A stretch of DNA of 64,000 nt from Alteriqipengyuania_B sp035481675 (GTDB lineage: Bacteria; Pseudomonadota; Alphaproteobacteria; Sphingomonadales; Sphingomonadaceae): assembly GCF_035481675.1 (NCBI RefSeq), contig NZ_JAYJJW010000002.1, positions 1 to 64,000 on the forward strand, given 5' to 3'. Below the pieces are notes generated by a model that worked only from the letters and a program-made list of their open reading frames with translations, was not told the DNA's origin and searched no databases. Both the position numbers and the translations under genes were made by a program. This document shows positions 18,438 through 26,754 of this stretch, in pieces. Position 1 is the first letter of the stretch; each line of letters starts with the position of its first letter.

Positions 18438-19528
18438 TGTGCCTCTTCGACCGTGTCCACGATATCCTTTGCGTCCTTATCACCGACCAGCCCGGTTGCG
18501 CGCAGGAATTGCTTGCCCGCATCGTAGCTGGGGCCGAGCCACATGGGGATACCCAGCGCCTCGATGCTCGCCTTGGCGGCCACTTCTTCTGGCGACAGCG
18601 GGTCGGCGGCGGCCTTGCGGATGAAGATTGCCGCGATCCGGCCGCGCATCGCCTCGGCCACCTCGCCGAATGCGGTCACGTCGCCCTGGGTGTCGTCGCC
18701 AACCAGCGCAAACCGCATGTCGGGATAGAAACCGACGATCTGCTTGATGGCATCGACCTTGTGGCCGCCGTGGCTGGAGGAGCCGAAGGTCTCGCGGTTG
18801 AGGCCCCAGTCGCGCAGCACCATCGGACCCAGCGGCAGGCCCTTCGCCTTCTTGAACGCGACGAGATAGGAAAACAGGTTCCACGGGCTGGAGCTGACGA
18901 AGAAGAACGGTCGCTGCGTCGCCGGCAGGCTTTCGCCCAGGTGGCTCGCTTCTTCCGGGTCGAACCGCGCCCCGCCCAGCGCACCGTAGAACGTATCGGC
19001 GTGCGGCACGGCGATCCGCTCTTCGGGATGCTGCGCGAGCAGGCGGCGCCAGTTGCGCAGCAGCGCGCGCGGGCTGCCGGTGATGCCGGTCTCGATGATC
19101 GTATCGTCGACATCGGAAATCACCCCAAGATGTGTTTCTGCGCCCGGTGCGAGGACATGGGCGGGCACGCATTGCTCGCCTTCGTCGTTTTTCCAGTGAA
19201 GCTCGACCACTTCCCAGCGCGGGCGATCGGGCAGGGGCCATTCGCCCGGCAGGCCGATGTCGAACACGACATAGCCTTCCTTGTCGGTAACGGCGCGGTG
19301 GCTGACGACTTCCCCGTCCGGGGATTTGAGGTCCATCCGGACGTCGAGGGCTTTCACCTCGTGCGAAGCGTAATGCGACATCAGCGTGCGGATGGCCTGC
19401 CAGCGGCCGCCGGAGTTGTGCTCGTTCCTGCGCGAACGCAGCGCGCGGGCGCGCAGCATCAGGCGCGTTTCGCTGCGATAGCCGAAGAAAGGGTGGATCT
19501 GCGCGGGCGCGGTCGGGAAAATGGGCAT
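18434..19528 (-). CDS. App1-family phosphatidate phosphatase-like protein (DUF2183)
   Basis: 364 residues. The C-terminal HAD-like App1 domain has the catalytic motif DVDDT (139-143), then a Ser/Thr motif region FFFVSSSPWN and LVGDDTQGD. The N-terminal ~125 residues are the small beta domain usual for bacterial DUF2183 proteins. Yeast App1 dephosphorylates phosphatidate at actin patches; bacterial members are little studied. There is no signal peptide, so it should be cytoplasmic. It overlaps the esterase gene downstream. Confidence 0.85.
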   Translation of the reverse strand: MPIFPTAPAQIHPFFGYRSETRLMLRARALRSRRNEHNSGGRWQAIRTLMSHYASHEVKALDVRMDLKSPDGEVVSHRAVTDKEGYVVFDIGLPGEWPLPDRPRWEVVELHWKNDEGEQCVPAHVLAPGAETHLGVISDVDDTIIETGITGSPRALLRNWRRLLAQHPEERIAVPHADTFYGALGGARFDPEEASHLGESLPATQRPFFFVSSSPWNLFSYLVAFKKAKGLPLGPMVLRDWGLNRETFGSSSHGGHKVDAIKQIVGFYPDMRFALVGDDTQGDVTAFGEVAEAMRGRIAAIFIRKAAADPLSPEEVAAKASIEALGIPMWLGPSYDAGKQFLRATGLVGDKDAKDIVDTVEEAQ

Positions 19529-19582
19529 CGGGGGCAGCCCTAGCGGGCCATGCCGCCGGAACCCACCCCCGATTTCACCCGG

Positions 19583-21589
19583 TCAGCGATCGAGCAGGCT
19601 GCGCGCCGCCTTGGTAACTAGCTTGGCGTCGTGCGGCACTTCGCCGATCACGGCGATCGTCCCGTCGTCGAGCCGGCGGATGGCGACCAGCGCGAATTCT
19701 TGGCCGTCGGACGCAATCTCGCTGAAATGCTGGACCGGCAGGGCGCGCAGTTGCTTTGCCAGCGCCTTGCTGATTTCGTTCTTCGGCGCGGCGGGCTTGC
19801 CGTCTTTCTCGCGCTTCCAGGCCCGTTCTTCCGCGACCACGCCCTTGAGGCCGCCGTCGGCCCTGGCGAGATAGTCCGCCAGTTCGCCGCGGCCGACGCC
19901 GACGCGCTCGGCGTGGGTAAGCACGGTGGCGTATTCGGTGATGCGGGTCTTGTCGTAATCGGCACCGAAAACCAGCTTCACGACCGGAGTCATCGGCGCG
20001 CGGTCCTGCATGGTGAGGCCATAGTCCTCGACCAGTTCGGCGAAATCCTCGGGCGCCTGCCTGGCGGCAAGCGCAAAGTCGTGCGCGCGGCCGACCGCTT
20101 CGTAGAGCGCGGCGCGCGAGCGATCCTCGCGGACGCTGGCAGCCTCGGCCTGTTCGCGGGCCACGGCGAGCCAGTCGCCCAGCTCCATGTCTTCGGGGCG
20201 CGGCGCTTCGATGAGGGGGCCTTCGAAGGCAGGCTCTGGCTCTGGCTCATTCTCAGGCGTAGTGTCGGCTGCCGGCGCCGCTTCCCGCGTGGCAGCAGGT
20301 TCGAAGGACGCTTCGAGGTCTTCGAGGACCGCGTCATCGGCGAAATCCTCTTCCTCGGCATGGATGTCCTGCTCTACGGCGGATTCGTCAATGGCTTCTT
20401 CATCGTCCGCACCGCCGCCAAGCAGCGCACCGAGCGAACCGAAGGCCGCGTCGTCGGCGCCCTCGTCCTCCAGCAGTTCCTCGTCGTCGTCCGACAGGCC
20501 GTAGGCGGCAAGGTCGAATTCGCCGTCCGAAATCGGTTCGTCGGCCAGTGTCGGATCGGACTGGACCACGCCCAGTTCGGTCGCGGTCTTCTTGGTCCGC
20601 GGGGAGCCGAGGCCGGAGAGATGTTCGGTCAGCGAGGCGAAGGAGCCGGTGTCGACGGGCTCTTCGGGCTCGCCATATTCGTCGCTCGGCTCTTCGTCCT
20701 CGTCGTCATATTCCAGCACGAAATCGCTGTCGGGCGCGTAATCGAGTTCGTCTTCGTCGCTCTCCGCGCCCTGATCCATGGTGTCGAAGTCGTCTTCGCC
20801 TGCATCGCCATAGGCAGGCAGCGGAAGGCCCATGTCGTCGACCGTCTCCGTAGCGCCGGGCACCGCAACATCGCCCGCCGTCAGTTCGAGCGGTTCGTCG
20901 CTTGATTCGACGGGCGAGGCCGGGCCGTCGGCCCAGTCGGTCATTTCTGCGGCATGGCCGGGCACCGGCTCGGCAGTACCGGCAGTCTCGTCGAGCGCCT
21001 GGTCGATCTGCAGCAGCAGCTCGTCGGCCGTTTCCGGGTCGGCGAGTTCCTTCCAGTTGATGACGCCGTAGATGAAGTCAATCGTGTCGTCGTCGCTGGA
21101 AAACGGCAGCAGGATCCCGCGATAGAGGATCGTCTGGCTGCGCTGGTTGACGAATTCCGCCTCGAAACCGATCGGCGCCTGATTCGCCAGGATCTGCATG
21201 TAGTGGTCGGTGATCCGGCTCAGCAGCGACCGGGCCGGGATATCGTCCAGCTTGGCCATGTTCGACGTATCGGCGTCGCATTCCTCGGCCAGCTTGGCGC
21301 CGAGATAGGAAATTCCGGGATTCTCGATCCCGGTCGAGAAATCGAGCAGCACCGAATAGGGCCCGAAATCGGGCAAGGCGTCGGGATCGAGGTCCTCGAT
21401 CGAGGGGAAGTTGCGATCTTCCAGCAGGCCGGCCCAATGATTGTAGGCGCGCACCTGCATGCGGCGCTCGTCCGTGCCGATCGCTGCGGGCGGATCCTCG
21501 CGCCCGGTCTCGTCCTCGTGGATATCGGGCTCCACGCCGCCATCCAGCGGATCGGCGTCGTTTCCAAAATTGCCCCTAAGCGTATCCAT
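19583..21589 (-). CDS. Large acidic PAS-domain protein of unknown function
   Basis: 668 residues. The N-terminal part (about 43-195) resembles the PAS_5 family (RAYNHWAGLLEDRNFPS, then a GYSVLL-like strand and a C-terminal VINWKEL). The middle (about 205-460) is an extremely acidic, low-complexity linker rich in Asp/Glu/Ala/Pro, probably disordered. The C-terminal ~200 residues are a helical domain (ALYEAVGRAHDFALAARQ) ending in a basic IRRLDDGTIAVIGEVP strand. There is no kinase, GGDEF or transmembrane segment. It appears monocistronic. PAS_5 proteins occur widely in alphaproteobacteria as presumed regulators; the job here is unknown. Confidence 0.75.
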   Translation of the reverse strand: MDTLRGNFGNDADPLDGGVEPDIHEDETGREDPPAAIGTDERRMQVRAYNHWAGLLEDRNFPSIEDLDPDALPDFGPYSVLLDFSTGIENPGISYLGAKLAEECDADTSNMAKLDDIPARSLLSRITDHYMQILANQAPIGFEAEFVNQRSQTILYRGILLPFSSDDDTIDFIYGVINWKELADPETADELLLQIDQALDETAGTAEPVPGHAAEMTDWADGPASPVESSDEPLELTAGDVAVPGATETVDDMGLPLPAYGDAGEDDFDTMDQGAESDEDELDYAPDSDFVLEYDDEDEEPSDEYGEPEEPVDTGSFASLTEHLSGLGSPRTKKTATELGVVQSDPTLADEPISDGEFDLAAYGLSDDDEELLEDEGADDAAFGSLGALLGGGADDEEAIDESAVEQDIHAEEEDFADDAVLEDLEASFEPAATREAAPAADTTPENEPEPEPAFEGPLIEAPRPEDMELGDWLAVAREQAEAASVREDRSRAALYEAVGRAHDFALAARQAPEDFAELVEDYGLTMQDRAPMTPVVKLVFGADYDKTRITEYATVLTHAERVGVGRGELADYLARADGGLKGVVAEERAWKREKDGKPAAPKNEISKALAKQLRALPVQHFSEIASDGQEFALVAIRRLDDGTIAVIGEVPHDAKLVTKAARSLLDR

Positions 21590-21699
21590 GGCGTCGTGCC
21601 CCCAGTTCGGTCATTCGCTGGGGTTGTGCCGGACCATGGTAAACAAGCCGTTAAGTGCGAGCGGGTTTGTGTGCTCCCGCCGCCCGGCCTTGGTGGGTC

Positions 21700-22152
21700 C
21701 TAGAGGATGTAGCGCATCTTGATCGACTGGCTGACCGGCTCGTCGCCCACCGTGAAGGCGGCGTTGCCGAAGCTGGGCGGGCCCATGCGGACCGGTGCAT
21801 CGCGCGAAAAGCCGAAGCCTTCTTTCGGCATCATGCCCAGCACGCTGTCGGCCTTGTTGTTGTTGTTCTCGTCATGCAGCAGCGCGATCGCCCAGCGGCC
21901 AGGCGTGACGTTCCGGAAGGTAAAGGTCACGCTGGCATTGGCATCGACCACGAGGCGCTGGGTCTTGCCGCCCTGGCACTTGTGGAAATTGCGCGACTGG
22001 TCGGTGATGCATGCGCGCACCACGCCCTTCGCATTGCGGATGTTGTTGACGGACACGGTGACACTGGTCCCGTCTTCCGGAGCCGGTGCGGCAGCGCCCA
22101 CCGCGGGTGCTGCGGCAAGGATGGCGAGTGCGGCGAGGATGCGTGATGTCAT
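21700..22152 (-). CDS. DUF2141 exported protein
   Basis: 150 residues from ATG 22152, which overlaps the stop of the upstream hydroxylase gene (ATGA). The signal peptide ends near VGAAAPA. The rest is a single beta-sandwich DUF2141 domain with VSVNNIRNAKGVVRACI, a KCQGG segment and the conserved HDENNNNKAD loop that looks like a calcium-type site. The molecular function of the family is not known. Coupling to the membrane hydroxylase suggests a link to membrane or carotenoid-like lipid modification, but this is only context. Confidence 0.82.
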   Translation of the reverse strand: MTSRILAALAILAAAPAVGAAAPAPEDGTSVTVSVNNIRNAKGVVRACITDQSRNFHKCQGGKTQRLVVDANASVTFTFRNVTPGRWAIALLHDENNNNKADSVLGMMPKEGFGFSRDAPVRMGPPSFGNAAFTVGDEPVSQSIKMRYIL

Positions 22153-22892
22153 GGCGTCGTCGGTGTCCTGGCGAAGTCTGTGTCTAGGCCCCGGTCGGTT
22201 CCGCACAGGCGGTCCCAGAAGCGGAAATAGAGGCCGTAATTGCAGCGGTAGAGCGTGTGGTGGCGGTTATGATGGCTGGCGGTTATCAGCCAGCCCCCCA
22301 ACCGCGAATGAACGAGCGCGCGCGGGAACATGTCCCAGCCCATGTGATTGGTGACGCCCATCACGGTCATGATCGCCAGCACCGCAGCGAGCATGGCGAC
22401 ATGGATCGGGATCAGGAAGACGAGCGCCGGGATGACCACCGCCCCGGTGATCGCCTCGATCGGATGGAAGCTCATCGCGGCCCAGGCGGTCGGCGGACGG
22501 CTGGCATGGTGCACGGCATGCGCGACAGGGAAGATGCGCTTGTGGTGCATCAGCCGGTGGGTCCAGTAGAACCACGTATCATGGCAAACCAGATAGGCGA
22601 GCACGGACACCGGCATGTACCACACGGGATAGGCCGCAATGTCGTCGTAGATCAGCGTCCAGCCGCGTTCCTGCCAGCCCCATGCCACGATCCCGGCTGG
22701 CACGGCAAAGATCAACGCCGAGATCAGCGACCAGCCGATTTCGCGCAGGATCTGCGGGCGGAGCGAGGCATAAAGACCCGGGCGCACCCGGCTGGTGGCC
22801 AGCGCGAAAATCCCGCTCGTCGCGATATAGCGCAGTGCGATGATCGCGCCCATGCCCGCGATGGTTATCGCCAGTGTCGTCCCCGTTCCCAT
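22149..22892 (-). CDS. Sterol desaturase/fatty acid hydroxylase-family membrane di-iron enzyme
   Basis: 247 residues with four to five transmembrane helices. The eight-histidine di-iron signature is present: HDTWFYWTHRLMHH (from His104), HAVHH (125-129) and HHNRHH near residue 215. This family hydroxylates or desaturates lipids, sterols, carotenoids or ether lipids; the sequence alone does not tell which. No carotenoid genes are nearby. It is the first gene of a two-gene unit with the DUF2141 gene. Confidence 0.87.
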   Translation of the reverse strand: MGTGTTLAITIAGMGAIIALRYIATSGIFALATSRVRPGLYASLRPQILREIGWSLISALIFAVPAGIVAWGWQERGWTLIYDDIAAYPVWYMPVSVLAYLVCHDTWFYWTHRLMHHKRIFPVAHAVHHASRPPTAWAAMSFHPIEAITGAVVIPALVFLIPIHVAMLAAVLAIMTVMGVTNHMGWDMFPRALVHSRLGGWLITASHHNRHHTLYRCNYGLYFRFWDRLCGTDRGLDTDFARTPTTP

Positions 22893-22956
22893 GGCGCCGT
22901 TCTATAGCGCAGGGCAGGTTAACGGGACAGTACCCTGTTGGCAGGACTTTCGCCGA

Positions 22957-23466
22957 TCAGCCCGCTTCACCCCACGGGCTGCAATAGGGATCGGCGGCCA
23001 CGACCTGGCGGCGCATTGACGTGCGGGCCAGCCGCTCGATCTCGACCTTGCGGCGGGCGGCGGCGAGCGGGCGCAGCGGCGCCGGGCGGAGGATTTCCGC
23101 GTCGTAGCCATCGGCTACTATGACCCCGCAGCAATCCGGCTGGAACGCCTCGGTCTCCATGCAGCCGCGGTCCAGCGACGGGGCGAGGCCCCAGTAAAAG
23201 CGGTCGCAATGGTCGAGGTAATCGGGCCATTTCGCGTCGCCCATCAGGTCGCCGCGCGCCACCTTGATCTCCACGATGACCACGTGGCCCTTGGGATCGA
23301 TGCCCATCAGGTCGGCCCGCCGCCCGTTCCGCAGCGGCATTTCGGGCAGCAGCCAGGTGTCGTTGCGCGCAAAGAGCCGGGCGATCCCGCGTGCCACCGC
23401 ACCGCTGTCGCAGCGGGCGGGGTCGAGATCGTCGGGCGAAGGGGCAGCGGCAAGCGTTTCGGTCAT
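22957..23466 (-). CDS. mmcB: MmcB-family DNA damage response nuclease-like protein
   Basis: 169 residues from ATG 23466. PD-(D/E)xK-type core with Asp52 (RADLMG) and Glu66-x-Lys68 (VEIK), followed by the family signature WPDYLDHCDRFYW. MmcB is known in alphaproteobacteria as a LexA-controlled DNA repair gene. Here a perfect GTTC-N7-GTTC box sits 13 bases upstream of the start codon, which independently supports SOS control. The gene is 31 bases downstream of a short hypothetical gene on the same strand. It probably has its own promoter overlapping the LexA box. Confidence 0.9.
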   Translation of the reverse strand: MTETLAAAPSPDDLDPARCDSGAVARGIARLFARNDTWLLPEMPLRNGRRADLMGIDPKGHVVIVEIKVARGDLMGDAKWPDYLDHCDRFYWGLAPSLDRGCMETEAFQPDCCGVIVADGYDAEILRPAPLRPLAAARRKVEIERLARTSMRRQVVAADPYCSPWGEAG

Positions 23467-23478
23467 GCCGCCGTGTTG

Positions 23479-23493
23479 GAACGAAAAGGGAAC
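23479..23493 (-). promoter_or_regulatory. LexA (SOS) box of mmcB
   Basis: On the minus strand the sequence reads GTTC, seven bases, GTTC, exactly the alphaproteobacterial LexA recognition pattern. It lies between the mmcB start (23466) and the stop of the upstream gene (23498). Repression here would block mmcB transcription until DNA damage. Confidence 0.75.
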
Positions 23494-23497
23494 TTCG

Positions 23498-23875
23498 TCA
23501 AGCGCTCCGGCGCGGGCCGTGGCCGCCGGCCGGGACCATCGCCAGCAGCGCATCGCGCGAGGTGGCGAATTCGCTCCACAGCGCGCGGGCGGCCGGGCGT
23601 GCATCGGCCCCGCGAGCGAGCACGGCGAGTAGCGCCGCCATACCGGGTTCCATGACCGCGGCGATATCGGACAAGGCGCCTTCCATGACCGCGCGGCGGC
23701 GGCCCTCGGCCTCTTTCATTGCCAGCGGGAAGGCCTTGGCAGCGGCATCGGGCCGCTCCTGCGCCACGCCGGCAAGGTCGGCCAGCACGGCGCCGGCGTC
23801 GAGCAGCGCTCCCCAGCGCATCGCGTGGGAGCCCTGGCCCTGATGGGCCCCTGCGTGAAAGGACATCGCGTTCAT
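23498..23875 (-). CDS. Short Ala-rich helical hypothetical protein
   Basis: 125 residues from ATG 23875, which follows a GGGG ribosome site (an ATG at 23866 is possible). The protein is predicted to be almost all helical and is rich in Ala and Arg (KAFPLAMKEAEGRRRAVM). It has no signal peptide, membrane segment or motif I recognise. It precedes mmcB on the same strand, separated by the LexA box. Coding bias fits its neighbours, so I regard it as a real gene of unknown function. Confidence 0.6.
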   Translation of the reverse strand: MNAMSFHAGAHQGQGSHAMRWGALLDAGAVLADLAGVAQERPDAAAKAFPLAMKEAEGRRRAVMEGALSDIAAVMEPGMAALLAVLARGADARPAARALWSEFATSRDALLAMVPAGGHGPRRSA

Positions 23876-23993
23876 GATGCCCCCATAGCGCGCGACCGAT
23901 TGCCAAAGCGTTGACGCCGGGGGCGGGCCGGTGGAAACGCGCTTGGCGAGGGGCAAACCCGCTGCTAGAGCGCCGCACCTACGCCACGGCGAA

Positions 23994-24070
<77 letters not shown>

Positions 24071-24100
24071 GGGGGCGGTCTTTCAAATATCGCCGCCCCC
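24071..24100 (+). terminator. GC-rich hairpin after tRNA-Arg
   Basis: GGGGGCGG (24071-24078) pairs with CCGCCCCC (24093-24100) across a 14-base loop, directly after the tRNA CCA. It lies between the tRNA and the convergent end of the GH3 gene and could end transcription from either side, though no U-tract follows. Confidence 0.4.
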
Positions 24101-24128
24101 CGGCGTATCGTTGTCGTCCGGCCTCGGT

Positions 24129-26675
24129 TCAGCCCGCCGGGCAGGCCAGCACCGTCTCCGCATCATTGCCCACGCGCACCTCGGCCAACGCATAGTCTGT
24201 GGCGCCGCTGGTCTGGAGCATGATGGTGGTCAGCTGGGACATGTCGACACCGGCCCCCGCAAGACAGCGCAGCGGGATGCCGTAACGCACGAAGCCCGCG
24301 GTGGCCGGAATGTCGAGCGGGATGATCGCCTGGGTTCCCCCGCCTTGTACCGCCAGCGCGAAGCTGTCCGCCGGGTCGGTCACCTGCATGGTCACCAGCA
24401 GCATGACGTCGCCCGCAGCTTCGCGCGACAGGTCGACCGCATCGAAATTGTGCAGCACCACGTTCGCGTCCCCCGAAGCGATCTCGAAGCGGCGCGCGCC
24501 TTCCTGCACGATGTAGTTCGCTGCCGTCACGCGCATCCGGCCGCCCAGCGCACCGGCGGGGACCGTGGTGATGCGGGTCTGGTCGATCTCGCCCTCGTCA
24601 TTGACCAGCAGCGACCAGCTCGCCGCCGGGACGCCGTTGGCGAACCATGTCCGGCTGTCGCCGGCTTCGGCCATGTCGAGCTCGGCCAGCGTTTCCCATG
24701 CGGTCGCCGGCGAGGCGTAGGTCAGGCCGTAGCCGAAGTCGAACAGCGCCCCGTCGTCGAGGCTGCCCGTGGCGGGCCATGCGGTCGGCAGCTTGCCGGT
24801 GAAGTCGTAACGCGGCGCGCCGTCCGCCCCGGCGACGACCACGTCGGCAAGGCCTGCGCCCTCGCTGCCCGGCAGCCAGGCGACGACGAACGCGTCGGCC
24901 CGGTTCAGTGCCGGGTTCACGTACAGCGGCCGCCCGGTGATCATCACTGCGACCACCGGGATACCCTGCGCTTTCAGGCGCTCCATCGTGGCATAGGGGC
25001 CGGTCAGGTCGGCATCGAGCATCAGTGTCGCCCGGTCGCCCTGGAATTCGGCGTAGGGCTTTTCGCCGAAGACGACGACCGCCGCATCGGGACGCTGTTC
25101 GAAAGAGCCATCGGGCGAATGAACGGCGCTACCGCCACCCGATTCGACCGCCGATTTCAGCCCCGCGAAGAGCGAGGTCGCGCCGGGGAACTGGCTGTTG
25201 TCATGCCCGGTGCCCTGCCAGCTCAGCGTCCAGCCGCCGGATTGGCGGGCGATATCGTCGGCCCCTTCACCCGCGACGAGCAGCCGCCCGCCCGGTGCGA
25301 TCGGCAGGATGCCGTCGTTCTTGAGGAGGACGAGCGATTTGCGCACCGCTTCGCGCGCCACTTCGCGGTGGGCGGGGGCGCCAAGCAGCTCGAACTCGCC
25401 CGAAAGGGGGCGTGTCGACGGTGCGCCCGCCTCGAAGAGGCCGAGCCGCGCCTTGACCCGCAGGATCGCCGCGACCGCCTCGTCGATCCGCTCCATCGGG
25501 ATTTCGCCGCTGAGCGCCTTGGCCAGCGTGTCGGTGTAGATCGCCTTCCACGTGTCGGGAGCCATGTACATGTCGATCCCGGCCAGCAGAGCCTGCGGGC
25601 AGCTGTCGTTGGTGCAGCCGGCGACCTGGCCGTGGGCGTTCCAGTCGGAGACCACGAAGCCTTCGAAATCCATCCGGTCCTTGAGCACGTCGGTGACGAG
25701 GCTCTTGTTGCCGGTCATCTTCTTGCCCTGCCAGCTGGAGAAGCTGACCATCACGGTGGACACGCCTTCGCTGATCGCCGGGCCATAGGGCAGGCCGTGG
25801 ATGTCGCGCAGCTCCTCTTCGGAAATCGAGGAATCGCCCTGGTCGACGCCGTTATCGGTGCCGCCATCGGCCAAGAAGTGCTTGGTCGATGCGATGACCT
25901 TGTCGCCCGCGAGCATGTTCCAGTTGTCGGGCCCGCCCTGCAGCCCGCGCACCATCGCGCCGACATAGGACGCGACGAGCTGCGGATCGCTGGAATAGCC
26001 TTCGTAGGCGCGGCCCCAGCGGAAATCCTGCGGCACGGCCACGGTGGGCGCGAAGGTCCATTCCTGCCCCGTCGCGCGGATTTCGCGGGCGGTGATGGCG
26101 CCGATCCGCTCGATCAGTTCGGGATCGCGCATCGCGCCGAGGCCGATGTTGTGCGGAAAAATGGTCGCCCCGATGATGTTCGAATGGCCGTGCACGGCGT
26201 CCACGCCCCACACGATCGGGATGCCGACGCCGCCATCGCTGGTGTCGATCGATGCGTTGTAGAAATCGTCCGCCGCCTTCAGCCATTCGGGTGCAGGCGC
26301 AAGATCGTCACCATAAGGGCCGCTGTTGCCGCCCACGAGGATGGAGCCGAGGTTATAGGCCTTGGCATCTTCGGGAGAGACGCAGCACAGGTCGGCCTGG
26401 ACCAGCTGGCCGACCTTCTCCTCCAGCGTCATGCGCGCCAGCAGGCTGTCGATCCGCGCCTGCTCTGCCGCGGGCACTTCGACCGGATATTCGTACGCCG
26501 GCCAGATTTCGGGATTGGCGACGCCGGCTTCGCGCGGGGCATCCATCGCGTCGCCATCGGCGACCTGGGGATTCGGTCCGCGCGTTTCGACGGTGGCACA
26601 TGCGGCAAGCGCAAGGCCCGATCCGGCGGCGCACAACAGCTTGGCAATCCTAGCAAATTTCACGGCAATCCCCAT
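24129..26675 (-). CDS. Glycoside hydrolase family 3 lipoprotein (beta-glucosidase/exo-glucanase, ExoP-like)
   Basis: 848 residues from ATG 26675; a GTG at 26663 with a better spaced GGGG site is an alternative. The signal peptide ends in a lipobox (LALAAC), so it is a lipoprotein. The GH3 N-terminal barrel carries KHFLADGG and the nucleophile Asp in GFVVSDWNAHG; the second GH3 domain includes VVAVMITGRPLY and FGYGLTY. A C-terminal ~150-residue galactose-binding-like domain matches the ExoP/exo-1,3/1,4-beta-glucanase subgroup. It would release glucose from beta-glucans in the periplasm. A LacI-type palindrome lies 47 bases upstream of the start, suggesting sugar-responsive control. Confidence 0.92.
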   Translation of the reverse strand: MGIAVKFARIAKLLCAAGSGLALAACATVETRGPNPQVADGDAMDAPREAGVANPEIWPAYEYPVEVPAAEQARIDSLLARMTLEEKVGQLVQADLCCVSPEDAKAYNLGSILVGGNSGPYGDDLAPAPEWLKAADDFYNASIDTSDGGVGIPIVWGVDAVHGHSNIIGATIFPHNIGLGAMRDPELIERIGAITAREIRATGQEWTFAPTVAVPQDFRWGRAYEGYSSDPQLVASYVGAMVRGLQGGPDNWNMLAGDKVIASTKHFLADGGTDNGVDQGDSSISEEELRDIHGLPYGPAISEGVSTVMVSFSSWQGKKMTGNKSLVTDVLKDRMDFEGFVVSDWNAHGQVAGCTNDSCPQALLAGIDMYMAPDTWKAIYTDTLAKALSGEIPMERIDEAVAAILRVKARLGLFEAGAPSTRPLSGEFELLGAPAHREVAREAVRKSLVLLKNDGILPIAPGGRLLVAGEGADDIARQSGGWTLSWQGTGHDNSQFPGATSLFAGLKSAVESGGGSAVHSPDGSFEQRPDAAVVVFGEKPYAEFQGDRATLMLDADLTGPYATMERLKAQGIPVVAVMITGRPLYVNPALNRADAFVVAWLPGSEGAGLADVVVAGADGAPRYDFTGKLPTAWPATGSLDDGALFDFGYGLTYASPATAWETLAELDMAEAGDSRTWFANGVPAASWSLLVNDEGEIDQTRITTVPAGALGGRMRVTAANYIVQEGARRFEIASGDANVVLHNFDAVDLSREAAGDVMLLVTMQVTDPADSFALAVQGGGTQAIIPLDIPATAGFVRYGIPLRCLAGAGVDMSQLTTIMLQTSGATDYALAEVRVGNDAETVLACPAG

Positions 26676-26721
26676 CCCTCTACAGGCGACCGCAGCAGGC
26701 GCGCGGCCCTCTCTCACTCTC

Positions 26722-26739
26722 GTTGTGAACGTTAACAAC
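26722..26739. promoter_or_regulatory. LacI-type operator upstream of the GH3 gene
   Basis: An 18-base palindrome, GTTGTGAACGTTAACAAC, with one mismatched pair and the central AACGTT typical of LacI-family operators in sugar-use regulons of proteobacteria. It sits in the short space between the GH3 start and the end of the lasso exporter gene. The regulator is not in the window. Confidence 0.6.
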
Positions 26740-26754
26740 ATATCGCGGCGAGGG

